The position numbers were made by a program, and so were the translations under genes. From Spirosoma sp. SC4-14 (lineage in GTDB: Bacteria > Bacteroidota > Bacteroidia > Cytophagales > Spirosomataceae), in assembly GCF_037201965.1 (NCBI RefSeq), contig NZ_CP147518.1, positions 5,821,001 to 5,885,000 on the forward strand: a stretch of DNA of 64,000 bases, given 5' to 3'. Within the stretch, counting starts at the first letter, position 1, and every line of letters starts with the position of its first letter. Positions 26,727 through 34,814 of this stretch are shown here, one piece after another. The notes below the pieces were generated by a model, which saw only the letters and a program-made list of their open reading frames with translations, was not told where the DNA came from and made no database searches.

Positions 26727-27743
26727 TTGAAACCTGTCAATGATCGATGGATTCGCGTCAGCGGAATCAGCTTATTGTTGCTGCTGGATCTGTATTCGAT
26801 GCAGATTTTTGTTCAGCCGTTAGGCATCACCACGATCAAATATGTACTTGAATTTCTGTGCCTGACGAGCGCTACCTGGGAGGTCAACCGCTGGATTCTG
26901 GTTTTCTTCCGAAGGTTATTTCCGTTGCTGTCGCAGACCCGAAAGCGAATCATACTGGTACTTCCTCTATGCTGGGTGGCATCGATACTGGTCGACTGGC
27001 TCGATATGATTATTATCAACACAACGGGCTTTCATAAACCCTATCCGGCGTCGGCCTTCTTTAACACCTTTCCGGGGGCGCTTATTTTCAGCGTATTGAT
27101 TGTGGGCGTACAGGAAGCTGCCTATTATTTTGAGCGGCTTATTAAAGCGGAAAAAGAAGCCGAAGCACTGAAAAAGGAAAACCTGCAAACTCAACTCGAT
27201 AGTCTCAAACAGCAGGTAAGTCCGCACTTTCTGTTCAATAGCCTCAATACGCTCTCGTTTCTGATTGGCGACGATGCCAAACAAGCCGAAAAGTTTCTGG
27301 ACGAACTCAGCAAAGTATATCGCTATCTGTTACGAAACAACGAGCATGAACTAACCAATCTGGCTACCGAAATGCAGTTTATCCGCTCCTATTTCCATTT
27401 GCTCAAAACTCGTTATGGCGATAGCCTGCATCTAAAACTGGCGATAGAACCCCGCTTTGAAGCCTACCTTCTGCCATCGCTAACCCTGCAACTCCTATTG
27501 GAGAATGCCGTTAAGCACAACATTATTCACAAAACGCAGCCCCTCACCGTACAGATCATTACCCAACCCGATGGTCAGCTTACGGTTAAAAATAATCTGC
27601 AAAAAAAAAATCAGCATTTGCCTTCAACCCAGCTTGGCCTGGCCAACATTGCGGCTAAATTCCGGCTGCTTAATCAGCGCGAAATACTTGTTGAGGAAAC
27701 CGACCATGAGTTTGCCGTCACGATTCCGTTGATGACTAATTGA
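26727..27743 (+). CDS. LytS-type sensor histidine kinase
   Basis: 338 residues starting at a TTG; the first in-frame ATG is codon 25 and would cut into the first membrane helix, so I keep the TTG. Four membrane helices are visible (about 13-30, 35-50, 74-92, 112-128) with no large periplasmic domain. A coiled coil (AEKEAEALKKENLQTQLDSLKQQ) leads to the His_kinase (PF06580) motif SPHFLFNSLNTLSFLI with His167, and the ATPase N-box LLLENAVKHNI; G-boxes are short, as usual in this family. It phosphorylates the LytTR regulator encoded 39 bp downstream. The stimulus is unknown. Confidence 0.9.
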   Translation: MKPVNDRWIRVSGISLLLLLDLYSMQIFVQPLGITTIKYVLEFLCLTSATWEVNRWILVFFRRLFPLLSQTRKRIILVLPLCWVASILVDWLDMIIINTTGFHKPYPASAFFNTFPGALIFSVLIVGVQEAAYYFERLIKAEKEAEALKKENLQTQLDSLKQQVSPHFLFNSLNTLSFLIGDDAKQAEKFLDELSKVYRYLLRNNEHELTNLATEMQFIRSYFHLLKTRYGDSLHLKLAIEPRFEAYLLPSLTLQLLLENAVKHNIIHKTQPLTVQIITQPDGQLTVKNNLQKKNQHLPSTQLGLANIAAKFRLLNQREILVEETDHEFAVTIPLMTN

Positions 27744-27782
27744 ACGATGGGGGCCTTTGGTAACCATTCCCTCTACTTTTCT

Positions 27783-28577
27783 ATGAATATCCTGATTGTT
27801 GAAGACGAAGAAATTGCCGCCAAAAAACTCATTAAAACCCTGGCGGCAGTTGACCCCTTAGCTACGGTAGTTGGCATAACCGGCAGTATCTGGGAAACGG
27901 TGGCCTGGCTACGTGCCAATGGTTCCGGTCAGCCACTCGCCCCCGATCTGATTCTGATGGACATTGAGCTGGCCGATGGGCAAAGTTTTCAGATCTTCAA
28001 CGAAATCGAGGTCGATTGCATGGTCATTTTCACCACTTCATACGACGAATATGCCATTAAAGCCTTCAAAGTCAACAGCGTCGATTATCTGCTGAAGCCC
28101 ATCCAGACGGAAGAGCTGGAAGCAGCCCTGGCAAAATTTCGCCGGTTAACCAGCCAGCCGAAGGCGGCCCGAACGGAACGTATGTTCCATGTTGAAACAC
28201 TTCTTCAGGAAATTCAGCAGACATTTCGTCCCAAAGACTATCGACAACGGTTTCTGGTCACCTACGCCAACAAATTGATTACGGTAGATACGCAGCAGAT
28301 AGCCTATTTCTTTAGTGATAACAAGATGAACCAGTTCAGAACCGTCGATGGCCGCAAGATTACGGTTGATTATACTCTGGATGAACTGGAAACAATGCTC
28401 GATCCAAAACTTTTTTTTCGCATCAACCGGTCGTTTCTGGTTTCGGTTGCCAGCGTCGAGCAAATTCAACCGTATTTTGGTAACCGGCTATCGCTCCAGC
28501 TTAAGCCCCACATCGACAAGGAAGTGATCGTCAGCCGCGAGAAACTGACACCTTTTAAAGATTGGATGGGCAAGTAA
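27783..28577 (+). CDS. LytTR-family response regulator
   Basis: 264 residues from the ATG at 27783 (MNILIVEDEEIAAKKLIKTL); the frame is open 12 codons upstream but those residues do not belong to the receiver fold. Receiver domain 1-125 with acidic pair E7-D8, phospho-acceptor Asp60 in LILMDIEL, Thr/Ser and Lys in SVDYLLKPIQ. A linker leads to a LytTR DNA-binding domain from about residue 160 (FLVTYANKLITVDTQQIAYFFS ... FFRINRSFLVSVASVEQIQPY). It forms a pair with the kinase just upstream. The next gene on this strand, a sulfatase 390 bp downstream, is a possible target but this is only context. Confidence 0.92.
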   Translation: MNILIVEDEEIAAKKLIKTLAAVDPLATVVGITGSIWETVAWLRANGSGQPLAPDLILMDIELADGQSFQIFNEIEVDCMVIFTTSYDEYAIKAFKVNSVDYLLKPIQTEELEAALAKFRRLTSQPKAARTERMFHVETLLQEIQQTFRPKDYRQRFLVTYANKLITVDTQQIAYFFSDNKMNQFRTVDGRKITVDYTLDELETMLDPKLFFRINRSFLVSVASVEQIQPYFGNRLSLQLKPHIDKEVIVSREKLTPFKDWMGK

Positions 28578-28963
28578 AGCGGTAATGAATGGCTTAGACT
28601 TTATTTTAGAAAAAGTTGTCTAGTACACAACGGCACAACCTTCAACTGCGGCACCTAATCAGCTTACTTCCATAGCGTTGACCTTTTACGTGGTTTGAAA
28701 ATGGATGTGTACGAAGGTATAATTCGGGAGCCCATGCTGGCCAACGACATTAGCGAAACGACAGATGTAGCGGCCCAACATTCTGCTTTACTTCGTCAGT
28801 TCGATGTCATCGTTGCTCGGGAACATACTCCTACGCACATTAACGATTGGGAAATTATTAGCCCTAAAACAACGGCTAAGGTCGCAAATTGATAATATTG
28901 CCATTCCTTATTGCTGACGGGTTCGAGCAGGAACGTAGTCGGCTCTCTTAACAACTACTTCTT
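28578..28963. other. Intergenic region with a weak small reading frame
   Basis: About 385 bp between the response regulator and a sulfatase. It includes a possible 63-residue frame from the ATG at 28701 to 28892 (MDVYEGIIREPMLANDISE...), with no known motif and no obvious ribosome site. It could be a small lineage-specific protein or chance. No strong terminator was seen. Confidence 0.3.
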
Positions 28964-30421
28964 ATGCGATTAATTCCCCGACGTTTTCCCTCCCTTTTGG
29001 TTAGCGCATTAGCGCTCGTTGGCACCGGTTTACTGATCAGCGCCCGGATCAGTAAACCAGCTCCTGCTCCTCCTAATGTTGTATTATTTTTTATGGACGA
29101 CATGGGGTATGGCGACCTATCGGTGACTGGAGCGCTGGAGTATTCGACCCCCAACCTGGATCGCATGGCTGCCGAAGGGTCTCGTTTTTCCAATTTTCTG
29201 GTAGCGCAGGCCGTCTGTAGCGCATCGCGGGCCGCTTTGCTAACAGGTTGTTATCCCAACCGGCTGGGTATCTCGGGTGCCCTTGGTCCTAATTCGCCTA
29301 TCGGCCTGAATCCAACCGAAGAAACCCTGGCCGATTTATTGAAAGAGAAGGGGTACGCTACCGGCATTTTCGGCAAATGGCATCTGGGTGATAAAAAACA
29401 ATTCCTGCCTCTGCAACAAGGTTTCGATGAGTATTATGGTGTCCCTTACTCGCACGATATGTGGCCGCTGCATCCCAATCAGGCTCACGCAAAATACCCG
29501 CCCCTGCACTGGATCGACGGAAACGAGCCAAAGGAAGAAATTAAAGACCTGGATGATGCCAGCAAAATTACGTCGACGGTGACGGAAAAAGCCCTTTCGT
29601 TTATTCGACGTCATAAAAACAAACCCTTTTTCCTGTACGTACCGCACCCGCTACCCCACGTTCCCCTGGCCGCTTCGGCCGCTTTTCGTGGCAAAACAGT
29701 ACAGGGTCTTTATGGTGACGTAATCACTGAACTAGACGGTTCGGTCGGGCAGATTCTGGGCGAGCTAAAAAAACAAAATCTGGACAAAAATACGCTGGTG
29801 ATTTTCATCAGCGACAACGGTCCCTGGCTCAACTATGGCGATCATGCCGGTTCGGCAGGAGGATTCCGCGAAGGAAAAGGCACGTCGTTTGAAGGCGGCC
29901 ACCGGGTTCCCTGTCTGGTGCGCTGGCCCGGTGTAGTACCCGCGGGTCGGGTCTCGAACAAGTTGCTGACAACATTGGATATACTGCCTACCGTTGCCAG
30001 ACTCTGCGGGGCCCGGCTCCCCAGGCAACACATTGACGGTCTCGACTGGATTGCACTGCTGAAAGGCGACAATTCGGTGACGCCCCGCGATCATTTTTAC
30101 TATTATTACCGCAAAAACAGTCTGGAAGCGGTGCGTCAGGGCGACTGGAAACTGGTATTTGCGCATCCGGGCCGTACCTATGAAGGCTTTCTGCCTGGGC
30201 AGGGCGGCAAACCGGGGCCCACAACCGAAAATCACGAATTTTCGCAGGCCTTGTATGACCTTCGTCGCGATCCGGGCGAACGCTACGACGTTCGCGAACA
30301 ACACCCCGACATTGTGGCTAAACTGGAGAAACTAGCCGAAGAAGCCCGCGCCGATCTGGGCGACGACATCCAAAAACGAACGGGCACCAACGTCCGCGAA
30401 CCGGGCCGGGTGAGTCAGTAA
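28964..30421 (+). CDS. Sulfatase, arylsulfatase-like
   Basis: 485 residues with an N-terminal hydrophobic signal (about 10-27). The modification site reads CSASR at Cys85, the C-x-A-x-R variant of the formylglycine motif, which maturation enzymes accept. Metal ligands: FFMDDMGYGD at the N-terminus and ISDNGPWLNYGDHAGSAG further on; IFGKWHLGDKKQFLPLQQGFDEYYG is the second signature, with GKWHLG fully conserved. Layout and the GSAGGFREGKGTSFEGGHRVP segment match arylsulfatase A/N-acetylgalactosamine-6-sulfatase-type S1 enzymes. It hydrolyses sulfate esters in the periplasm. Together with the first sulfatase and the two-component pair between them, it suggests a small sulfated-glycan module. Confidence 0.92.
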   Translation: MRLIPRRFPSLLVSALALVGTGLLISARISKPAPAPPNVVLFFMDDMGYGDLSVTGALEYSTPNLDRMAAEGSRFSNFLVAQAVCSASRAALLTGCYPNRLGISGALGPNSPIGLNPTEETLADLLKEKGYATGIFGKWHLGDKKQFLPLQQGFDEYYGVPYSHDMWPLHPNQAHAKYPPLHWIDGNEPKEEIKDLDDASKITSTVTEKALSFIRRHKNKPFFLYVPHPLPHVPLAASAAFRGKTVQGLYGDVITELDGSVGQILGELKKQNLDKNTLVIFISDNGPWLNYGDHAGSAGGFREGKGTSFEGGHRVPCLVRWPGVVPAGRVSNKLLTTLDILPTVARLCGARLPRQHIDGLDWIALLKGDNSVTPRDHFYYYYRKNSLEAVRQGDWKLVFAHPGRTYEGFLPGQGGKPGPTTENHEFSQALYDLRRDPGERYDVREQHPDIVAKLEKLAEEARADLGDDIQKRTGTNVREPGRVSQ

Positions 30422-30750
30422 GTATAGCCATACGTGTCTAATCTTATGTCTAACGTTAATCCCTTTCGAGACATCCGATACTGATTAGCGTTAGACAATT
30501 ACTTTCTATTGATCTGTGCTGGCAGATAGTCAATTGTAAATAGCCAAAGTATCGATAAGTAAACATCATATAGTTTTCCCCTTCACCAGTCAGACCCATA
30601 ATTATACGGTTCATACACCATTATCAGCAGTTCATGAAGAATAGTATTTGTTCGCTGATGTGTGACAATAGCTTTGTATAGAGAAAATAAGTTTAGTCCG
30701 TCGGCAGACGTTCTATAGCGCCTTTTCTGTTAACCTTCCTATGTCAACGC
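30422..30750. other. Intergenic region before a lipoprotein gene
   Basis: About 330 bp. An imperfect hairpin (13-nt arms at 30448-30460 and 30484-30496 with one mismatch) lies about 25 bp after the sulfatase stop and may terminate it. The rest is AT-rich leader with no reading frame. Confidence 0.45.
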
Positions 30751-31500
30751 ATGAAAACTATTGTCTTACTGTTGCTGATGAGCCTGTTGCTTACTGCGGC
30801 AGGCTGCAAAACGCAGAACGGCTATGCCCCCGAATCAGATGCCGGGTTTGCGATGGGTAAAGTCCTCGACATGCGCGGAAACCCTATCCCAAACGCAATG
30901 ATCATGGCCATAAGCACGCTCGACACGAACAAACGGATTGCCGGAAAAACCGATGCAAATGGTAACTATCGGATCAAGATCCCGGCCGGTGCCTGGAAAA
31001 TGTCGGCTGAAATCGAACGTGTTTATCACGGACGTCAGTTCACGCTGATGCTGCACCCCGATAACCCAAAGGTGTTTACTGGTCAGGACGGTGTGGTGTG
31101 TAACTTCGAATGGCGGCTGTATGGCCCCCGCACTGGTCATACTGATCGTTTTTATGGCGGTGAGGTAAAAATCAATAAAAGCCGGGAAAGTCGCATCAGC
31201 GATATCGAAAATATTGTTTTCACCTTTACACCCGTGAGCCCCCGCATCGACGGATCGACTGCAGAACCCGAATCCATTGTCTGTGGACCGCGCGGCACGG
31301 CCGATTATGCTCGCTTTCCGGATATTCCGATTGGCCAGTATAAAATTTCGGCTCGATACCGGCCTACGGGTCAGCGAATTTTTCTGCGTAACCCAGCAGG
31401 TGGCACCTATTCGGCCGATGGTTCAATAACTACAGCATTCAACGGGAACAACAAATCGAGTTCCTGCGCCAACTGCCTGACGCTGGAATATAAAGACTAA
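30751..31500 (+). CDS. Lipoprotein with carboxypeptidase-regulatory-like domain
   Basis: 249 residues. The N-terminus MKTIVLLLLMSLLLTAAGC is a lipoprotein signal with lipobox TAAGC, Cys19. Residues about 32-110 form a carboxypeptidase-regulatory-like beta-sandwich (GKVLDMRGNPIPNAMIMAIS ... KTDANGNYRIKIPAGAWKMSAE), the usual fold of proteins that carry or bind glycans and peptides in Bacteroidota envelopes. The second half (about 130-245) has a similar all-beta composition (IPIGQYKISARYRPTGQRIF). The C-terminus has a Cys pair SSCANCLTLEY. Function unknown; probably attached to the outer membrane. Confidence 0.75.
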   Translation: MKTIVLLLLMSLLLTAAGCKTQNGYAPESDAGFAMGKVLDMRGNPIPNAMIMAISTLDTNKRIAGKTDANGNYRIKIPAGAWKMSAEIERVYHGRQFTLMLHPDNPKVFTGQDGVVCNFEWRLYGPRTGHTDRFYGGEVKINKSRESRISDIENIVFTFTPVSPRIDGSTAEPESIVCGPRGTADYARFPDIPIGQYKISARYRPTGQRIFLRNPAGGTYSADGSITTAFNGNNKSSSCANCLTLEYKD

Positions 31501-31576
31501 ACCTGGCTTATCTTATACCACCCTCCAGGCTACAGTTATTTATCGACCGTAAAATCCCCAAATAAGCCTAAATCAG

Positions 31577-31615
31577 AACAGTTGTAGAACACTTAATAAA
31601 AGTTCTACAACTGTT
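31577..31615 (+). terminator. Rho-independent terminator
   Basis: A perfect 14-bp stem (31577-31590 with 31602-31615) and 11-nt loop, followed by TTATTATATTT. It lies 77 bp after the lipoprotein stop and about 75 bp before menF, separating the two same-strand genes. Confidence 0.8.
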
Positions 31616-31690
31616 TTATTATATTTAGCACAAATTCATGCTACAAACTGTTACGCATATAACCGCCCCTGATCCGGCCGGTTATTGACT

Positions 31691-32977
31691 ATGCAATCTG
31701 ATTCCGTTAGTACGATAGTTTCCAGCGCCCGCTCTCTCGAACGCAGGCTCTCTCCCATCGACTTTTGGGAAACGGCGCTTACCTTAGGCCTACCGGCTGC
31801 CCTCTGGCGGTTGCCAAATCAGCACGACAAGCACCTGATTGTTTCGTTCGACGAAACGTTACCCCGTGTTTCGGCTGATCTGGAAGAATTACCCGCGGGA
31901 TTTCTGGTTAGCCCATTCAACAATCTGAATACCGAAACCGAAACACCCGCCAACACCTTATTCATCCGCGCCGACGTTCAGGCCGTATTTTCGGATAATC
32001 AACCCGGCGATTTTCAACTTGCCAATAATAAAACGGGTGATCTCTTCAAGAAAACCCTGTTGGCTTCGCTCGGCTCCCGTACGGGACAGCCCCAAACGGC
32101 TCAGCCACCCGTAACCTTGCCCGACAATAATGCCGAGCAGGAATACATAGCGAATGTTGCTGAGGCTGTCGAAGCCATGCGGCAGGGCGCATTCCGAAAA
32201 GTAGTATTATCCAGAACCAAACAGCTACAATTTACCGACGCGCCAAATGCTGTTCTTCTGTTCGACAAACTCTGTCAGCGTTACCCAACAGCGTTTGTGT
32301 CGGCGGTTTCCATTCCCGAGAAAGGGCAAATCTGGATCAGCGCAACGCCCGAACGGTTAGTAAGCGTTGATGCCCATGGTATTTTCCGAACCAACTCACT
32401 GGCGGGCACCCAACCCTCTACCGAAGCCGATGGAACGCCTAAAAAACCATCGGAAGCAATGTGGTCGCAGAAAGAAATTGAAGAGCAGGCTATAGTAAGC
32501 CGCTATATCATTGAATGTTTCAAAAAAATACGGCTGCGCGAATACGTTGAAGAAGGCCCTAAAACCATTATTGCAGGCAATCTGATGCACCTCGGCACCA
32601 GTTTCACAGTCGACACACAAGCTGTGCGCTACCCACAACTGGGCACGGTTATGCTGCGGCTCCTCCACCCAACATCGGCAGTTTGTGGAATGCCCCGCGA
32701 TGTGGCGTTCGATTTTATCAGACAACACGAACCCCACGACCGCGAACTCTACAGCGGCTTTCTGGGGCCGGTAAATATCAACCCAGACAACGACGGACCG
32801 GCCAGTGATCTATTCGTGCATATTCGCTGTATGAAACTGGAAGGCTCTCTTGCCACCCTGTATGCCGGAGCTGGCCTGACCGAGTATTCAGACCCCAGGC
32901 GCGAATGGCAGGAAACCGAAATAAAATGTCAGACACTTCTGGCTGTAATCAGTGAACAGCCAACAGCCAGAAACTAA
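31691..32977 (+). CDS. menF: Isochorismate synthase
   Basis: 428 residues from the ATG at 31691; a TTG two codons earlier is also in frame. The chorismate-binding fold is clear in the second half: FRKVVLSRTKQLQF (general base Lys), WISATPERLVSVDAHG, RTNSLAGTQPS, WSQKEIEEQAIVSRYI (Mg-binding Glu), AVCGMPRDVAFDFIRQHEPHDRELYSGFLGPV and YAGAGLTEYSDPRREWQETE, all of the MenF/EntC/PchA group. It isomerises chorismate to isochorismate, usually the first step to menaquinone in Bacteroidota; a siderophore role is possible but no NRPS is nearby. No other men genes are in the window. Confidence 0.9.
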   Translation: MQSDSVSTIVSSARSLERRLSPIDFWETALTLGLPAALWRLPNQHDKHLIVSFDETLPRVSADLEELPAGFLVSPFNNLNTETETPANTLFIRADVQAVFSDNQPGDFQLANNKTGDLFKKTLLASLGSRTGQPQTAQPPVTLPDNNAEQEYIANVAEAVEAMRQGAFRKVVLSRTKQLQFTDAPNAVLLFDKLCQRYPTAFVSAVSIPEKGQIWISATPERLVSVDAHGIFRTNSLAGTQPSTEADGTPKKPSEAMWSQKEIEEQAIVSRYIIECFKKIRLREYVEEGPKTIIAGNLMHLGTSFTVDTQAVRYPQLGTVMLRLLHPTSAVCGMPRDVAFDFIRQHEPHDRELYSGFLGPVNINPDNDGPASDLFVHIRCMKLEGSLATLYAGAGLTEYSDPRREWQETEIKCQTLLAVISEQPTARN

Positions 32978-33029
32978 GCCATTTCGGTTTACTAACTGAT
33001 TGCTGTTGGCCGATCTCTGTTTACTACGT

Positions 33030-33197
33030 TTACTCATCGGCACCTTCGGCCGGATCGTTTGGCGCACGAGATCCTTCGTCCGAAGTACGATCACCGGCTT
33101 CACTAGCCGCCGACGATTGGGTATCTGAATCGGGCGCTGTTCCCGTATTATCGGCGTCTGCCGTCGTTACTAGCGGTTCTTCCTTCGTTGGAGTCAT
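33030..33197 (-). CDS. Very acidic Thr/Ser/Ala-rich small protein
   Basis: A 55-residue frame from the ATG at 33197, beginning MTPTKEEPLVTTADADNTG and ending EGADE, with no hydrophobic stretch at all. It has many Asp, Glu, Ser, Thr and Ala residues and only four basic ones, so it should be disordered. It sits 46 bp downstream of a second, still more acidic small gene on the same strand, which supports a two-gene unit. I do not recognise a family. The low-complexity composition means codon bias alone could create it, but the shared strand and tight spacing favour a real gene. Confidence 0.45.
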   Translation of the reverse strand: MTPTKEEPLVTTADADNTGTAPDSDTQSSAASEAGDRTSDEGSRAPNDPAEGADE

Positions 33198-33243
33198 GTT
33201 TTTCGAGTTTATGAGTATAACGTTGATTCAATTTTTGGACTAA

Positions 33244-33510
33244 TTACTCCATACTGTCATCATCGAGGTCGTCGTCGATGTCATCGTCGTCTAAATCCGG
33301 ATCGAGTTCGAGATCGTCTTCGCTGAATTCGTCTTCAATGTCGGCAAAGTCATCTTCGCCGTACCCGCTGGCTGCGCCAGTGCCCAGATCATCAAATTCG
33401 GCTCCGTCGAAATCATCATCTTCATCATCATCGTCAAAAGCGGCTGCTTCAGGGTCAGGATTCAGCATCAGCACGTCTTCGTCCAGATCAAATGTTGGCT
33501 GGTAAATCAT
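33244..33510 (-). CDS. Extremely acidic small protein
   Basis: 88 residues, with about half of all residues Asp or Glu (DDDDEDDDFDGAEFDD; DDLELDPDLDDDDIDDDLDD). The first 15 residues (MIYQPTFDLDEDVLM) have ordinary composition, and the remainder is a polyacidic tail with a short GTGAASGYG break. No signal peptide. Such tails can bind calcium, basic proteins or act as nucleic-acid mimics, but nothing here decides. First gene of a probable pair with the small acidic protein at 33030-33197; reading on this strand, its upstream gap faces the divergent GH130 gene. Confidence 0.6.
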   Translation of the reverse strand: MIYQPTFDLDEDVLMLNPDPEAAAFDDDDEDDDFDGAEFDDLGTGAASGYGEDDFADIEDEFSEDDLELDPDLDDDDIDDDLDDDSME

Positions 33511-33706
33511 GGTTGAGATAGTCTATTTAAGTGATTTCACCCCAGATAACGCGGCACCTTCGCGGAAGGTTGGCCGCGCCGTAAATTTATTGACTAAACG
33601 GAAATAAACACCATCCAAAATTATGAGTTGATGCATGTGTAGATTTGCGCGAACGGTCTGTGCTTGAAATCCAGAATACTAAGCAGTTTACGAAATAAAT
33701 TTTTTG

Positions 33707-34750
33707 ATGAAAAATTATCGACTCCGCCGGTTATCAGATCAGCCGATTCTAAAAACAAGTGATGTTGCTCCTTCTGTGTCGGGTTTCGACGTACTTGGCG
33801 CGTTCAATCCGGCAGCCTGTCTGGTTGGCAACGAAGTAATTCTGCTTCTGCGCGTTGCCGAAGCCCCGGCTCCCCAACAAGGGCAGATTACCATTCCGCT
33901 CATCGAAGAAAAAGATGGCGTACCCGGTCTTGTTCTCAAACACTTCAACGAACCAACCGAACCCTACGACCCACGGGTTATTGCGCTGGAAGGCAACGTA
34001 TATTTAACATCGCTTAGCCACCTCCGCCTTGCCCGAAGCCACGATGGTATTCACTTCACCATCGACGAAAAACCGTTTCTGTTTCCCGCCCGAATGGACG
34101 AATCATATGGAGTTGAAGATGCGCGTATCACGTTTCTTGAAGGAAAATACTGGATTACCTACACGGCCGTATCGGAACATGGACCCGGCGTTGGGCTGGC
34201 CGTAACCACCGATTTTAAAACGGTAGAACGGATCGGGATGATTTTGCCTCCCCCCAACAAAGATGTTGCGCTATTTCCAAAACGGATTAACGGGAAGTAC
34301 ATGCTCCTGCACCGGCCCATGGTGTCTGATATTGGCAAACCGTCGATCTGGCTGGCCGAATCAGAAGATGGTATTCACTGGGGCAATCATCGGTTTTTGT
34401 TTGGTGGTCGGGGCATCGCCGATAATCCGTTCGCCTGGGAAGGAGCCAAAATTGGTGCCGGTCCCGAACCGATCCTGACCGACGAAGGCTGGCTGCTCTG
34501 CTATCATGGTGCCGACCCAACTCACTCCTACTCACTGGCTTTGGCATTGCTCGACAAAGATGACCCGGCTAAGGTGATCGACCGCTCCGATGCGCCCATG
34601 CTCACGCCCGAACTGCCCTGGGAGCGCGAAGGTTTTTTCCCCAATGTTGTGTTTTCGAATGGCTGGATTCAGTGGCCCGATGGTCGTATCTGGGTCTATT
34701 ACGGTGCCGCCGACTCGGGCGTTGGTGTTGCCGAACTGATCCGGGAGTAA
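33707..34750 (+). CDS. GH130 family glycoside phosphorylase
   Basis: 347 residues from the ATG at 33707, five-bladed beta-propeller of glycoside hydrolase family 130. Visible motifs: GAFNPAACLVGNEVILLLRVAE, EPYDPRVIALEG, the catalytic-region VEDARITFLEGKYWITYTA, LFPKRINGKYMLLHRPMV (phosphate-side Arg/His), WEGAKIGAGPEPILTDEGWLLCYHG and VYYGAADSGVGVA near the end. The family phosphorolyses beta-1,2- or beta-1,4-mannosidic bonds, giving mannose-1-phosphate (or hydrolyses them in some subgroups). No signal peptide, so it is cytoplasmic. The Arg/His pair for phosphate suggests a phosphorylase rather than a hydrolase. Confidence 0.88.
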   Translation: MKNYRLRRLSDQPILKTSDVAPSVSGFDVLGAFNPAACLVGNEVILLLRVAEAPAPQQGQITIPLIEEKDGVPGLVLKHFNEPTEPYDPRVIALEGNVYLTSLSHLRLARSHDGIHFTIDEKPFLFPARMDESYGVEDARITFLEGKYWITYTAVSEHGPGVGLAVTTDFKTVERIGMILPPPNKDVALFPKRINGKYMLLHRPMVSDIGKPSIWLAESEDGIHWGNHRFLFGGRGIADNPFAWEGAKIGAGPEPILTDEGWLLCYHGADPTHSYSLALALLDKDDPAKVIDRSDAPMLTPELPWEREGFFPNVVFSNGWIQWPDGRIWVYYGAADSGVGVAELIRE

Positions 34751-34814
34751 TTTATATCCAATTACCGGCATACTGTTGATTTAATCAATCATCCGCGTAT
34801 ATATTGTGGGTATT

